NCBI GenBank assembly: GCA_011799875.1
Contig: CM022301.1
Coordinates: 89,237,667-89,301,666 of the forward strand
Direction: 5' to 3'
Length of the DNA stretch: 64,000 bases
Source of the DNA: Thinopyrum elongatum
Lineage: Eukaryota > Streptophyta > Magnoliopsida > Poales > Poaceae
Below, in pieces: positions 35,259 through 47,599 of the stretch (position 1 is the stretch's first letter; each line of letters opens with the position of its first letter). The notes beneath the pieces were generated by a model. It ran no database searches. It was not told the origin of the DNA and worked only from the letters and a program-made list of their open reading frames with translations. The translations under genes were made by a program, and so were the position numbers.

Positions 35259-35429
35259 GGGGGGACAAGCAATACCGTGCGCTTTGTGAGATAGGTGCCA
35301 CATCGAAGTTGTGCATTTGGTATTTGAACATCAAACCACCCTTTTTATACATATATTTGGTCCACATGCAAGTGTGTTCGTGTTCTGACCCTTTCCCGCA
35401 TCATTTTCGCCAAATTTATGAACATTAGA

Positions 35430-35730
35430 CAAGTCGGATGACGCAACAGACACGGTTCACTCACACTAACTATGTGCCACGCCGGTGCCCCTGTCACGCA
35501 CATCAGCACAGTACATTGGGGTCCATGAGGCTTCCCCTCTCAAAAATATCTACCCGCCTGCAGGGTTTTTCTGTTTTATAACATACGGTTATTATGTTTC
35601 GACCATGTGTGATGTTTGTTGTTCCCGCTCCCGCTTGCATCCCTCGAAAATATCTGCCCGGCTCGAGGGTTTTTCTGTTTCATAACACACGGTTGTTATT
35701 TCGGGACCGTGTGCGATGCATCATCCAAAT
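35430..35730. repeat. Subterminal-like direct repeats
   Basis: Two copies at 35538 and 35642 of a block containing AAAATATCT, GGGTTTTTCTGTTT, ATAACACACGGTT and GTGTGYGATG. ACACGGTTCACTCACACTAACTATG lies upstream at 35450. These resemble the repeats at the inner CACTA ends and could also be promoter-proximal to the gene starting near 36146. A (GC/CA)n tract is at about 35837-35866. Confidence 0.6.
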
Positions 35731-36145
35731 TTTTAATAGCCCCGGCATTTTACTCCCACGCAGTAAAAATTTTAGTAGCCGCGTCATTTCCTCAAACGCC
35801 CCCCCCCCTCCACACACACCCCCAAAAACTCCTCGGGCACGCGCGCGCGCGCACACACACACACCCCACCACAACCCCTCCCTCGCTCAAAATCCTAGCA
35901 AGGTCGCCGCCGCCGCCACAAGGCCTCCATTGTCAACATCTGCCGGTTTACCCGTGCAGCTTACCCACCGATCTCCATACCCTAGTCGCCCTGAGTTTCT
36001 TAGATAACGCCTGCCAAACGCCCCCTTTCCCACAGATCCCCATCCCCCACTCCAGAGCGTCGCAACCTAAGCCTGGCTACGCTTCCCGTGGAGCTCGAGG
36101 AGCGACTGGCCCAAAAGAGGTGTATCACGGCCTCTTCGTCCGACG

Positions 36146-36660
36146 TTGCTGAGGTGGCCGCCGAGGAAGCTGACAACCATTACTAGCCGCAGGCTCTCAA
36201 TAAGCGGGCTAGAGTATGCGTATGTCACGGACATCGGCTACGACATCGAGGTCGTCAACAGTGACGGCCAGGCTCTGGCTATGTCACAGGTTAAGTGGCC
36301 CACCCCCAACCCCTCGGGTTCAACCGCCGTCGATCTCATCCATGGCCCCGCCGCTGATCTCCTCTGGCTCGTTGTCAAGAATTTGCCATCCTACATCGCC
36401 ATCGAGCCCCTTGTGTCATTTCCGAAGGACACGTTCTGCAACGCTGGCTTGGGATCCACAGCTGCCAAGTCAGACCTCATCGATGGTGACCACGAGGAGG
36501 GCACCCTCTCTGGCTCTTCCAAGGGGAAAGAGCCCATCCGCGACATCAGGGAGGGCACCCAACAACCGTGCTCTTGCAAGGGGAAGGAGCCCATCTGCGA
36601 CAACATGGAGCGCACCCAGGGTCCATGCTCTTCCCACAGGAATGAGCCCATCTGTGACAA
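36146..36660 (+). CDS. Putative first exon of the inner CACTA B3 gene
   Basis: A GC-rich open frame (about 171 codons) with three imperfect internal repeats of a KGKEPICD-type unit (KGKEPIRD, KGKEPICD, RNEPICDK). It could end at donor AA|GTGAGG (GT 36661-36662). The next coding sequence on this strand is the exon at 46897, so the intron would be about 10 kb and filled by insertions. The phases as read do not match (two bases left, one expected), so the join is not proven. The start codon is chosen only as the first ATG in frame; no known domain is seen. Confidence 0.4.
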
Positions 36661-36709
36661 GTGAGGAAACCCATGATTTGTTTTGTCGTGCCTCTTCACA
36701 GGGGGGAAC

Positions 36710-38275
36710 TGCTACTTCTTGAGCTTGCGTTGATTTTTCCCTTGAAGAGGAAAGGGTGATGCAGCAAAGTAGAGATAAGTATTTCCCTCAGTTAAGAACC
36801 AAGGTATCAATCCAGTAGGAGGCACAACCAAGTCTCCAATCTATGCACCTACACAAACTAACAAACACTTGCACACAACGCGAAAAAGGGGTTGTCAATC
36901 CCTTCACGGTCATGAACAAGAGTGAGAACTAATAGAGATGGGTATAAAAGATAAATAAAAGAGCAAACTAAAGTAAATATAAATAAATTGCAGCAAAGTA
37001 TTTTTGGGTTTTTTGGTTTATCGATCTGAAAATATATGATGGAAAATAGACCCGGGGGCCATAGGTTTCACTAGAGGCTTCTCTCTTGAAAGAAAACATA
37101 CGGTGGGTGAACAAATTACTATTGAGCAATTGATAGAAAAGCGCATAGTTATGACGATATCTAAGGCAATGATCATGAATATAGGCATCACGTATGTGAC
37201 AAGTAGACCGAAATGATTCTGCATCTACTACTATTACTCCACACATCGACCGACTCCTGCCTGCATCTAGAGTATTAAGTTCATCATAACAGAGCAACAC
37301 TTTAAGTAAGATGACATGATGTAGAGGGATAAACTCAAGCAATATGACATAAACCACATCTTTTTATCCTTGATGGCAACAATACAATACGTGCCTCGCT
37401 ACCCCTTCTGTCACTGGGTGAGGACACCGCAAGATTGAACCCAAAACTAAGCACCTCTCCCATTGCAAGAAAAACCAATCCAGTTGGCCAAACCAAACTG
37501 ATAGTTCAAAGAGAAATACAAAGATATCTTAATCATGCATAAAAGAGTTCAGAGAAGACTCAAATAATATTCATAAATAATATGATCATAAATCCACAAT
37601 TCATCGGATCTCAACAAACACACCGCAAAATAAGATTACATCGGATAGAACTCCAAGAACATCGAGGAGAACATGGTATTGAAGATCAAAGAGAGAGAAG
37701 AAGCCATCTAGCTGCTAGCTATGGACCCATAGGTCTGTGGTAAACTACTCACGCTTCATCGGAAGGGCAGCAAGGTTGATGTAGAGGCCCTCCGTGATCG
37801 AATCCCCCTCCGGCAGGGTGCCGGAAAAGGCCCCAAGATGGGATCTCACGGGAACAGAGGCTTGCGGCGGCGAAAAAGTATGTTGGTGGACGCTTCTGAT
37901 GTTTGGGGAATATTTGAGAATTTATAGAGGTGGAACTAGGGTTAGGGGACTCCCGAGGGGCCCACAAGCCAGGGGCGCGCCCTAGAGGCTTGTGGCCTCC
38001 TCGGGACTCTTCTGGCCCTCTCTCCAAGTCACGTAGGTGTCTTCTGGTCCAAGAAAAATCATCGTAAAGTTTTATTCTGTTTGGACTCCGTTTGATATTC
38101 CTTTTCTATAAAAGTCAAAAACAAGGAAAAAACAGAAACTCGCACTGGGCTCTAGGTTAATAGGTTAGTCCCAAAAATAATATAAAATAACATACTAATG
38201 CATATAAAACATCCAAAACAGATAATATAATAGCATGGAACAATCAAAAATTATAGATACGCTGGAGACGTATCA
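36710..38275 (-). mobile_element. Solo Gypsy LTR, minus orientation
   Basis: Bounded by a perfect TSD GGAAC (36705-36709 and 38276-38280). On the minus strand it begins TGATACGTCTCCAGCGTATC and ends GCTCAAGAAGTAGCA. It is the same family as 33679-35258. No coding domains. Confidence 0.93.
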
Positions 38276-38280
38276 GGAAC

Positions 38281-39312
38281 CCATGATTTTTTTTGTCGAG
38301 TCCCTTTTGTAGTGTAGTGAGAATATGTCCAGTTTTAATTGCTATATTTGATTGTTTGCAGTATGCCTTGTTTATTTCAGTTGTTCACAATGTGATGCTC
38401 TATATGTGCAACTATTTACTATGCAATACATTTTCATCAATACCAGTTTTAAACATACCGATAGGAATGAATATATTTGCTTGTTGTTAAGCCTGTTATA
38501 GCTAGCATATGCCTCTTTTAAAGTTTTTTGGTTGGTCGGTTGTTTGTAGTTAGCATATGTCCAGTTTCAAATGCTATCTTTAGTTGTTCGTAGTATGCCT
38601 TGTTTATTCCAGTTATTCACAACATGATGTTTTATATGTGCAAGTATGAACTGTGCAGTTCAATTTCATCAATACCAGTTTCAACAATACCACTATGAAT
38701 GACTACATTTGGTTGTTGTTAAGTATGTTGTAGTTAACACGCCTTTCCATTTTTATTTAACAATAACCAGTGTACTTAGACCGGCACAATACCAGTTTGA
38801 ATGACTATATTTGCTTGTTGTTAAATGTTAGGCCTGTTGCAGTTAACACACCTTTCCACTTCTTGTTTTGCTTAATTAGCGTGCTTAAACCTGCACACTA
38901 AAGCTATCGTTTGGAGATTATTTTGTCTGCCATGGATATATTTGGTTGATGTTTAGCGTGTTGTGCTTAACATGCCTCTCGATGTACTTACACAGGACAA
39001 TTTTGGGAACGACTACTGTTTCCATCGAGGTTAGTTTCATCCCATGGCTTATATATACTCACTGTTCAGGATATCAGTAGCTGGTACCATATAGGCCTAG
39101 GGCTGATAAGAGACTAATCAGTGAATTGGACTTTTAACTGAATATATCTGTAACCCATTTATCGTTAGGTTAACTAGGTCATATCTAATATATTTGAGGC
39201 TACATAGCAACATGCATTGTACTGAATGTCTAAATATGCAATCCTAGGCTACATAGCAACAAGGAAGAGTGTTACCTTAATGTTCTGATGATATCTAGAT
39301 ATACGTAGAAGA
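38281..39312. repeat. Two-copy 240-bp tandem repeat and AT-rich sequence
   Basis: ATATGTCCAGTTTYAATTGCTAT-like sequence at 38325 recurs at 38565 with the following AGTATGCCTTGTTTATT and CATCAATACCAGTTT. Degenerate copies continue to about 38900. No gene; this is intron-like sequence between the two parts of the putative B3 gene. Confidence 0.6.
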
Positions 39313-39320
39313 GCAGCAGC

Positions 39321-39417
<97 letters not shown>

Positions 39418-39428
39418 CAACAACAACA
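39313..39428. repeat. (CAA)n microsatellite
   Basis: About 37 near-perfect CAA units. The apparent poly-Val minus-strand frame across it is an artefact. Confidence 0.95.
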
Positions 39429-39476
39429 GTTAATCAGCCGATAATTTAAAAAATGCAATAAACTCCCTCCGGCCCA

Positions 39477-41155
39477 TGATGTCTACTACACAACTTTTTC
39501 TTGTAGACTCGTGTTGGGCCTCCAAGCGCAGAGTTTTGTAGGACAGTAGCAATTTTCCCTCAAGTGGATGACCTAAGGTTTATCAATCCGTGGGAGGCGT
39601 AGGATGAAGATGGTCTCTCTCAAACAACCCTGCAACCAAATAACAAAAAGTCTCTTGTGTCCCCAACACACCAAATACAATAGTAATTTGTATAGGTGCA
39701 CTAGTTCGGCGAAGAGATGGTGATACAAGCGTAGTAATAATAGTAGATATTGATTTTTGTAATAGGAACAATAAAAAACAGCAAGGTAGCAATTGATAAA
39801 ACGGAGCACAAACGGTATTGCAATGCTTGAAAATGAGGCCTAGGGTCCATACTTTTGCTAGTGAAATCTCTCAACAATGCTAATCTAATTGGATCACATA
39901 ACAATCCCTCAACGTGCGATGAAGAATCACTCTAAAGTTCTTATCTAGCGGAGAACATAAGAAGAAATTGTTTGTAGGGTATGAAACCATCTCAAAGCTA
40001 TTCTTTCCGATCAATCTATCCTAGAGTTCGTACAAAAATAACACCAAGCTATTCTTTCCGATCGATATAACCAAGAGTTCATACTAAAATAACACCATAT
40101 GATATACATCAACCAACTCTAGTGTCACCTAGATACTCCAATGTCACCGTGAGTATCCGCGAGTTGATTATACGATATGCATCAAATAATTTTAGATTCA
40201 TAATACTTAATCCAACACAAAGAACCTCAAAGAGTGCCCCCAAGATTTCTACCGGAGAAACAAAGACGAGAATGTGCATCAACCCCTATGCATAGATTAC
40301 CCCAATGTCACCTCGGGAATCCGCGAGTTGAGTGCCAAAACACATATCAAGTGAATCAATATGATACCCCATTGTCACCACGGGTATTCATAGCAAGACA
40401 TACATCAAGTGTTCTCAAATCCATGAAAGTATTCAATCCGAGAAAACAAAATCTCAAAGGGAAAACTCAATTCATCACAAGATAGAGAGGGGGAAACACC
40501 ATATGATCCAACTATATCAACAAAGCCCACGATACTTCAAGATCGTGATATCTCAAGAACACGAGAGAGAGAGAGAGAGAGAGAGGAAGATTAAACGCAT
40601 AGATACTGGTACAAACCCCCAGCCCCGAGGGTGCACTACTCCCTCCTCATCATGGTGGCCGCCGGGATGATGAAGATGGCCACCGATGATGATTTCCCCC
40701 TCCGGCAGGGTGCCGAAACAGGGTCTAGATTGGTTTTTTGTGGCTACAGAGGCTTGCGGCGGTGGAACTTCTGATCTAGGGTTCTTTCTGATGGTTTCTC
40801 TATTTATAGGAATTTTTGGCGTCGGTTTCACGCGAAGATGGGCCTCGAGGTGAGCACAACCCACCACACCACGGGTTGGGCTCCATGCGCGCCCTGGTGG
40901 GTTGTGCCCTCCTCGTGGATTTTCTGGCCCTTCCATGAAGCTTCGGGGGTCTCTTTTGTTCCCAAAAAAATCGTCAAAAAGTTTCAGCTCATTTGGAGAA
41001 CTTTTATTTATTCACAAAAAACAACACCACGGTAGTTCTGCTGAAAACAGCGTCAGTCCGGGTTAGTTCCATGCAAATCATACCAAAACCATATAAAATT
41101 GTTGTAAACATGGCATGAATACTTCATAAATTATAGATACGTTGGAGACGTATCA
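39477..41155 (-). repeat. Gypsy LTR (3' LTR of minus element)
   Basis: The plus strand begins TGATGTCTACTACACAAC and ends GTTGGAGACGTATCA. It is followed at 41156 by GCATCCCTAAGCTTAATTCC and an opposed GACGAGTAGG motif, the usual purine-tract context of this family on the minus strand. Confidence 0.9.
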
Positions 41156-44110
41156 GCATCCCTAAGCTTAATTCCTACTCGTCCTCGAGTAGGTAAATGA
41201 TAAAAAAAAATTATGAAGTGTGAATGCTAGCAAAGTGCATAAGTTTGATCAATGATAATTTCAATCACTTTTTCTAGCATCATAACAACAACTCTTTCTC
41301 ATAAAACTTATCATGATAAAGTAGCAATTGAAAACAGAATTTTTTTTGTGGAATGCTACCTATCATATTCATCATATACTCTTTCTTTTGTAGCATGGAC
41401 ATTTGGACTTGAATGATTCAAAGCAATAGTCTATAATTTGACACGAAGACATCAATACTCAAGCATGCTAACAAGCCACCATGTCTTTCAAAATATCAAT
41501 GCTAAATAAAGCTATCCCTAGCCCATTATGCTCAATCATTGATCCATTCATGAAACACACTCGAATATTAGCTACATCCAATGCACAGGTATGATCATAG
41601 TGCTCCCTAGTTGGTGCTTTATAAGAGAAGATGGAGACTCAAATAAAAATAAAAATTGCATAAAGTAAATAGATAGGCCCTTCATAGAGGGAAGCAGAGA
41701 TTTGTAGAGGTGCCAGAGCTCATAGCTTAAATTGAGAGATAAAATATTTTGAGAGGCATACTTTTCCCGTCAACGAAAACAACCGAGAATTCCCAACACT
41801 TTCCATGCTAGATACATCATAGGCGGTTCCCAAACAGAAAATAAAGTTTATTCCTTTTTCCACCATTCTTTCACAATCCATGGCTAGCCGTATCCACGGG
41901 TGCCTTCCATACCAACACTTTCCAAGGAATTTATTATTGAACAACACAAATAATTTTTTTTGCATTTCAGGACTGGGCATCCCTATTACCTTTGCCACAC
42001 TCTCGTGCAATGACAAGTGAATAAACACTCATCTTGAGAATAACGCATCTAGCATGGAAAATATTGGCCACCCCCTGCTACTTCATGAGCGGTACGGGCA
42101 CACAAAAAGGAAATTCATTTTGAAAATTAGAGTTGGCACATACAAATTTACTTAGAACGACACATAAATACCGCATATAGGTAGGTATGGTGGACTCATA
42201 TGGCAAAACTTGGTTTAAGGATTTTGGATGCACAAGTAGTATTTCTACTTAGTACAAGTGGAGGCTAGCAAAAAGATTGAGAAGCAACCAACCAAGAAAC
42301 GAAAATTCACATAAACAAGCATTAAGCATAACTAACACCGAATAATGCACCACAAGTAGGATGTAACTTCATTGCATAACTATTTACTTTCATTCTTGCA
42401 TAGGGAATCACAAACCTTAACACCAATATTCTTACTAAAGCACAATTACTCACCAACATGACTCACATATTACTATCTCCATATCGCAAATCTATTGCAA
42501 GGAATCAAACTTATCATATCCAATGACCTACATGAAAGTTTTTATTATATCCTTCTTGAATATCCATCACTTTGGGACCAATTTTATAGCTTGTGCAAAT
42601 TGTCATCACTATTATCAACTCTCAAAATAATATAAGTGAAGCACAAGAGTAAATGACAAACTACTCCAAAAAGATATAAGTGAAGATCAAGCGAGTAGTT
42701 AAGTAAATGGGTAGCCCTTTGAGGACTCTCTCTTATTTAAAAACCTTCAGATCTAAGTATTTTATTAAAACAACAATCAAAACAAAATAAAATGACATTC
42801 CAAGAATAGCACAACTCATGTGAAGAAGCAAAAACTTAGGCTCAACCGATACTAACCGATAATTGTTGATGAAGAAAGGTGGGATGCCTACCGGGGCATC
42901 CCCAAGCTTAGATGCTTGAGACTTCTTGGAATATTACCTTGGGATGCCTTGGGCATCCCCAAGCTTGAGATTTTGTGTCTCCTTAATTCCTTTTATATCA
43001 CGGTTTCCTAAATCTCAAAAACTTCATCCACACAAAACTCAACAAGAACTCGTGAGATAAGTTAGTATAAATCAATGCAATAACCTTATCATTCTCTACT
43101 ATAGCAAAACACTAAAATTATTAATTAACATTGAATGCTAAATGCCTCTGCATATTTAATAGTCCTATCCTCAAATAGAATCATTAAAAAGCAAACATAT
43201 GCAAACAGTGCAAACATAACAGCAATCTGCCAAAACAGGACAGTCTGTAAAGGATGCAAGAATATCAATACTTTTTTAACTCAAAAAATTCTGAAAATTT
43301 ACCACACTGTATAAAATTTATCATAGCTTATTGTCCAAAAAGTTTCAACATTTTATCACATTCTGAATTCTCTCGGGAATTTTTGCAACAGCGATAAACT
43401 TTCTGTTTTGAAACAGCAACATGTAGACTTGCAAAATAAGCATGGTAAAGGTCATCCTTGACATTTTTATTGAAATGAAAGATGAAAAACATTATTATAA
43501 ATAGCATAAAGCAAATAAAAATAAAATAAAATGATGCTCCAAGCAAAACACATATCATGTAACGAATAAAAATATAGCTCCAAGTGAGGTTACCGATAAT
43601 GTCGGAGACGAAAGAGGGGATGCCTTCCGGGGCATCCCCAAGCTTAGTTGCTTGAATATTCCTTGAATATTACCTTGGGGTGCCTTGGGAATCCCCAAGC
43701 TTAGGGTCTTGTCACTCCTTATTCTCCTCAGATCGATATCTCACCCAAAACATGAAAACTTCAATCACACAAAACTTAACGGAACTTTGTGAGATGGGTT
43801 AGTATGATAAAGATAAATCATTCACTTTGGTACTGTCAGGATAAGATTAATAATTGTTATCACACAATTCCTACTGTACCCTACAATTTCTACAACTTAT
43901 ATTAAGCAATATAAGCCATAGAAACCATAAAACAAGCAAACTATGCATTGAAAACAGAATCTGTCAAAAACAGAACAGTACGTAAAGATCTGAATTAAGG
44001 TCATACTTCTGTAACTCCAAAAATTCTGAAAATTAAGGACAATGTTGGAAATTTGTGTACCCATCAACTGTAAAAAATTAAGAATTGTTAGACGCTCCAG
44101 TGAATTTAAA
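41156..44110. repeat. Non-coding internal region with two 735-bp direct repeats
   Basis: The block starting near ACCGATAAT (42857 and 43589) contains GGCATCCCCAAGCTTAG (42895 and 43630), a second CCCCAAGCTT (42957 and 43692) and TTCTGAAAATT. The two copies are about 735 bp apart. No open frame of note; this is the 3' untranslated part of the Gypsy element. Confidence 0.75.
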
Positions 44111-44126
44111 ATCCAACACAAAGAAC

Positions 44127-45834
44127 TGTTGGAAATATGCCCTAGAGGCAATAATAAAATGGTTATTATTATATTTCCTTGTTCATGATAATTGTCTATT
44201 GTTCATGCTATAATTGTATTAACCGGAAACCGTAATACATGTGTGAATACATAGACCACAGCATGTCCCTAGTGAGCCTCTAGTTGACTAGCTCGTTGAT
44301 CAATAGATGGTTGTGGTTTCCTGACCATGGACATTGGATGTCGTTGATAACGGGATCACATCATTAGGAGAATGATGTGATGGACAAGACCCAATCCTAA
44401 GCATAGCACAAGCTTGTGTAGTTCGTTTGCTAGAGCTTTTCTAATGTCAAGTATCATTTCCTTAGACCATGAGATTGTGCAACTCCCGGATACCGTAGGA
44501 ATGCTTTGGGTGTATCAAATGTCACAACGTAACTGGGTGACCATAAAGGTGCACTACAGGTATCTCTGAAAGTGTCTGTTGGGTTGGCACGAATCGAGAC
44601 TGGGATTTGTCACTCCGTATGATGGAGAGGTATCTCTGGGCCCACTCGATAATGCATCATCATAATGAGCTCAATGTGACTAAGGAGTTAGCCACGGGAT
44701 CATGCGTTACGGAACGAGTAAAGAGACTTGCCGGTAAAGAGATTGAACAAGGTATAGGGATACCGACGATCGAATCTCGGGCAAGTAACATACCGATGGA
44801 CAAAGGGAATTGTATACGGGATTGATTGAATCCCCGACATCGTGGTTCATCCGATGAGATCATCGTGGAACATGTGGGAGCCAATATGGGTATCCAGATC
44901 CCCCTATTGGTTATTGGTCGGAGAGGTGTCTCGGTCATGTCTGCATGGTTCCCGAACCCGTAGGGTCCGCACACTTAAGGTTCGGTGACGCTAGAGTTGT
45001 AATGGAAATTGTATGTGGTTACCGAAAGTTGTTCGGAGTCTCGGAATGGTCCGGAGGTAAAGATTTATATATGGGAAGTCCTATATTGGCCACCGGAAAA
45101 TGTTCGGGATTTTTCGGTATTGTACCGGGAAGGTTCTAGAAGGTTCCGGAGTGGGGCCCACCTGCATGGGGCGACCCACATGAACGTGGGTAGTGGGGGC
45201 AAGGCCCCACACCCCTGGTCAAGGCGCACCAAGATCCCCCCTTAGAAGGAATAAGATCATATCCCGAAGGGATAAGATCAAGATCCCTAAAAAGGGGGGA
45301 TAACAATCGGTGGGGAAGGGAAAGGATGGGATTTCTTTCCTCCCACCTTTGCCAACGCCCCAATGGACTTGGAGGGCAAGAAATCAGCCCCCTCCACCCC
45401 TATATATATTGGGGAGGTGCATGGGAGCTGCAACCCTTGTCCCTGGCACAGCCCTCCCCCCTCCTACTCCTCCTCCGTAGTGCTTAGCGAAGCTCTGCCG
45501 GAGAACCACGAGCTCCACCGCCACCACGCCGTCGTGCTGCTGGAGCTCTCCCTCAACTTCTCCTCCCCCTTGCTGGATCAAGAAGGAGGAGACTTCCCCA
45601 GGCTGTATGTGTGTTCAACGCGGAGGCACCGTCCGTTCGGCGCTTGGATCGGATCTTTCGCGATTTGAATCGCCGCGAGTACGACTCCATCAACCGCGTT
45701 CTTTGCAACGCTTCCACTTAGCGATCTTCAAGGGTATGAAGATGCACTCCCTCTCTCTCGTTGCTAGCATCTCCTAGATTGATCTTGGTGACACGTAGGA
45801 TTTGTTTTTTGAATTATTACTACGTTCCCCAACA
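44127..45834 (+). mobile_element. Solo Angela-type Copia LTR
   Basis: Begins TGTTGGAAATATGCCCTAGA and ends CGTTCCCCAACA. Perfect TSD AGAAC (44122-44126 and 45835-45839). TATA region CTATATATATTGGGG at about 45401. It is a distinct subfamily from the LTRs at 15924 and 22981. It interrupts the Gypsy LTR copy between positions equivalent to 40221 and 40222. Confidence 0.95.
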
Positions 45835-46896
45835 AGAACCTCAAAGAGTGCCCCAAGATTTCTACCGGAGAAACAAAGACGAGAATGTGCATCAACCCCA
45901 TGCATAGATTACCCCAATGTCACCTCGGCAATCCGCGAGTTGAGTGCCAAAACACATATCAAGTGAATCAATATGATACCCCATTGTCACCACGGGTATT
46001 CATAGCAAGACATACATCAAGTGTTCTCAAATCCATAAAAGTATTCAATCCGATAAAACGAAATCTCAAAGGGAAAACTCAATTCATCACAAGATAGAGA
46101 GGGGGAAACACCATATGATCCAACTATATTAACAAAGCCCGCGATACATCAAGATCGTGACATCTCAAGAACATGAGAGAGAGAGAGAGATTAAACACAT
46201 AGCTACTGGTACAAACCCTCAGCCCCGAGGGTGGACTACTCCCTCCTCATCATGGTGGCCGCCGGGATGATGAAGATGGCCACCAGTGATGATTTCCCCC
46301 TCCGGCAGGGTGCCGGAACGGGGTCTAGATTGGTTTTTCGTGGCTACAATGGCTTGCGGCAGCGGAACTTCTGATCTAGGGTTCTTTCTGATGGTTTCTC
46401 TATTTATAGGATTTTTTGGCGTCGGTTTCACGCGAAGATGGGCCTCGAGGTGAGGACAACCCACCACGCCACGGGTTGGGCTCCAGGCACGCCCTGGTGG
46501 GTTGTGCCCTCCTCGTGGCTCTTCTGGCCCTCCCACGAAGCTTCGGGGGTCTCTTTTGTTCCAAAAAAATCGTCAAAAAGTTTCAGCTCATTTGGAGAAC
46601 TTTCATTTCTGCACAAAAAACAACACCACGGTAGTTCTGCTGAAAACAGCGTCAGTCCGGGTTAGTTCCATGCAAATCATACCAAAACCATATAAACTTG
46701 TTGTAAACATGTCATGAATACTTCATAAATTATAGATACGTTGGAGACGTATCAGCCCATAATATAAGATGTTAATTCATCCAATATGTGAGTATATTGG
46801 ATGTTATAAGATATTATATAATTGGACGGAGGGAGTGTTGTACTACATCATTGTGCAATTGTTGTTTAGCTTCTAATATTAACTTGGTGGTTTTAG

Positions 46897-47420
46897 GTAC
46901 ATATGTCATTGGTAAAGATCCGCGCTTTGACCCTTTCTGCGTATGGGGCAATGAGATATTGATGAACCAGCATCAAGTGAGGAAGCTGATAAAGATTATT
47001 AGTAAAATGGGTCAAAATATGGCAATTAAACTATTTGTTTACACTTTATCCAAGACAACAGCGAACTGCAGGATGGTAAGTAAGAACTCTGCAGCCTTCT
47101 TTTTACTGCCCATAATGAGTTGTGTTAGATGACAATGTCTGAATCTTTTTCTTTTGCAGTGGTTCCCAAAGCAGTTTACTCAAGATTACCTCTCAAACTA
47201 CATGATTGGTGGGCATGCAAAGGTTAAAGTATTTCTACCAGAACATGATGACTATCTAGATGTGTTCATGAAGACAGTGAAGGATGGGCGGTCGGCCATC
47301 ACAAGGGGTTGGACTAGAGTTGTGCATGCCTTCTGCATGGAGGAGGGCAGAATATGGGCATTCCGCTTCACCTTGTTCAGCAATCAGAATGTATTTCGCC
47401 TCTTTCTTTACCATCTTTAA
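46897..47420 (+). CDS. B3-domain gene, last two exons, near right end of inner CACTA
   Basis: Exon 46897-47075 (acceptor GGTTTTAG, donor GTAAGT) joins in phase 0 to exon 47160-47420 (acceptor CTTTTGCAG, stop TAA). The spliced frame is open. Across the junction it reads ...KTTANCRM then WFPKQFTQDYLSNYM, GHAKVKVFLPE, GRSAITRGWTRVVHAF, MEEGRIWAFRFTLF and NVFRLFLYHL. That is the ordered pattern of a plant B3 DNA-binding domain: Phe-Pro helix start, basic strand, GW..F/V helix, EGD-type turn, and terminal strand. The stop lies about 900 bp from the CACTA end, just before the subterminal repeats. A link to the exon at 36146 is possible but unproven. Confidence 0.65.
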
Positions 47421-47599
47421 TAGTACAAGTATACAACTGTGGTTCATCATTCTTTATTTGGTGCTTATGTAATTCTTGCACATATGTACCTGTGAATCGA
47501 ATAATGCATTGGTTGTTTGAACCCGATGGATATTAATAAAGCTATAGCATACTTTCAAATTCAAATCCGGTACAATTTTAAATAGCAACAATTTATGGT

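Larger units (their letters stand above)
27391..35420. repeat. Degenerate 316-391 bp tandem array, interrupted
   Basis: At least six units share an ordered set of landmarks: GTGTGGGGACTTT, GTGCCACATCAAAGTTGTGCA, TTCAAACATCACA, CATACATATGTTTGGGCCACATGCA, GGTGGTTGTCC, GGGCCCGCG and CATCACTTTGACC. The GCCACATC anchors lie at about 27421, 27752, 28068, 28459, 33282 and 35295. Spacings are 331, 316 and 391, then about 376 after removing the insertion at 28714-33158, and about 430 after removing 33679-35258. The array is probably part of the inner CACTA. No coding pattern is conserved among units. Confidence 0.8.
39477..46754 (-). mobile_element. Gypsy element, minus orientation, internally deleted
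   Basis: Perfect TSD GCCCA (39472-39476 and 46755-46759). The 3' LTR is 39477-41155. The 5' LTR is 44111-46754, lacking the part that corresponds to 39477-40205 and interrupted by a solo Angela LTR. Internal sequence 41156-44110 is the non-coding 3' region only; gag, pol and the primer-binding site are gone. So it depends on other copies. Confidence 0.88.
39463..46835. mobile_element. Stowaway-like MITE split by a Gypsy element
   Basis: The left piece CTCCCTCCGGCCCA (39463-39476) and the right piece 46760-46835, ending GGACGGAGGGAG, form the two ends of a hairpin once 39477-46754 and one TSD copy are removed. The outer TA dinucleotides are degraded. Confidence 0.75.

Noticed and set aside
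28640..35400. CRISPR-like regular repeats
   Set aside because: Units are long (316-391 bp), diverged and lack unique spacers. The host is a plant genome.
39249..39458. Poly-Val minus-strand frame
   Set aside because: It is a direct product of the (CAA)n microsatellite.
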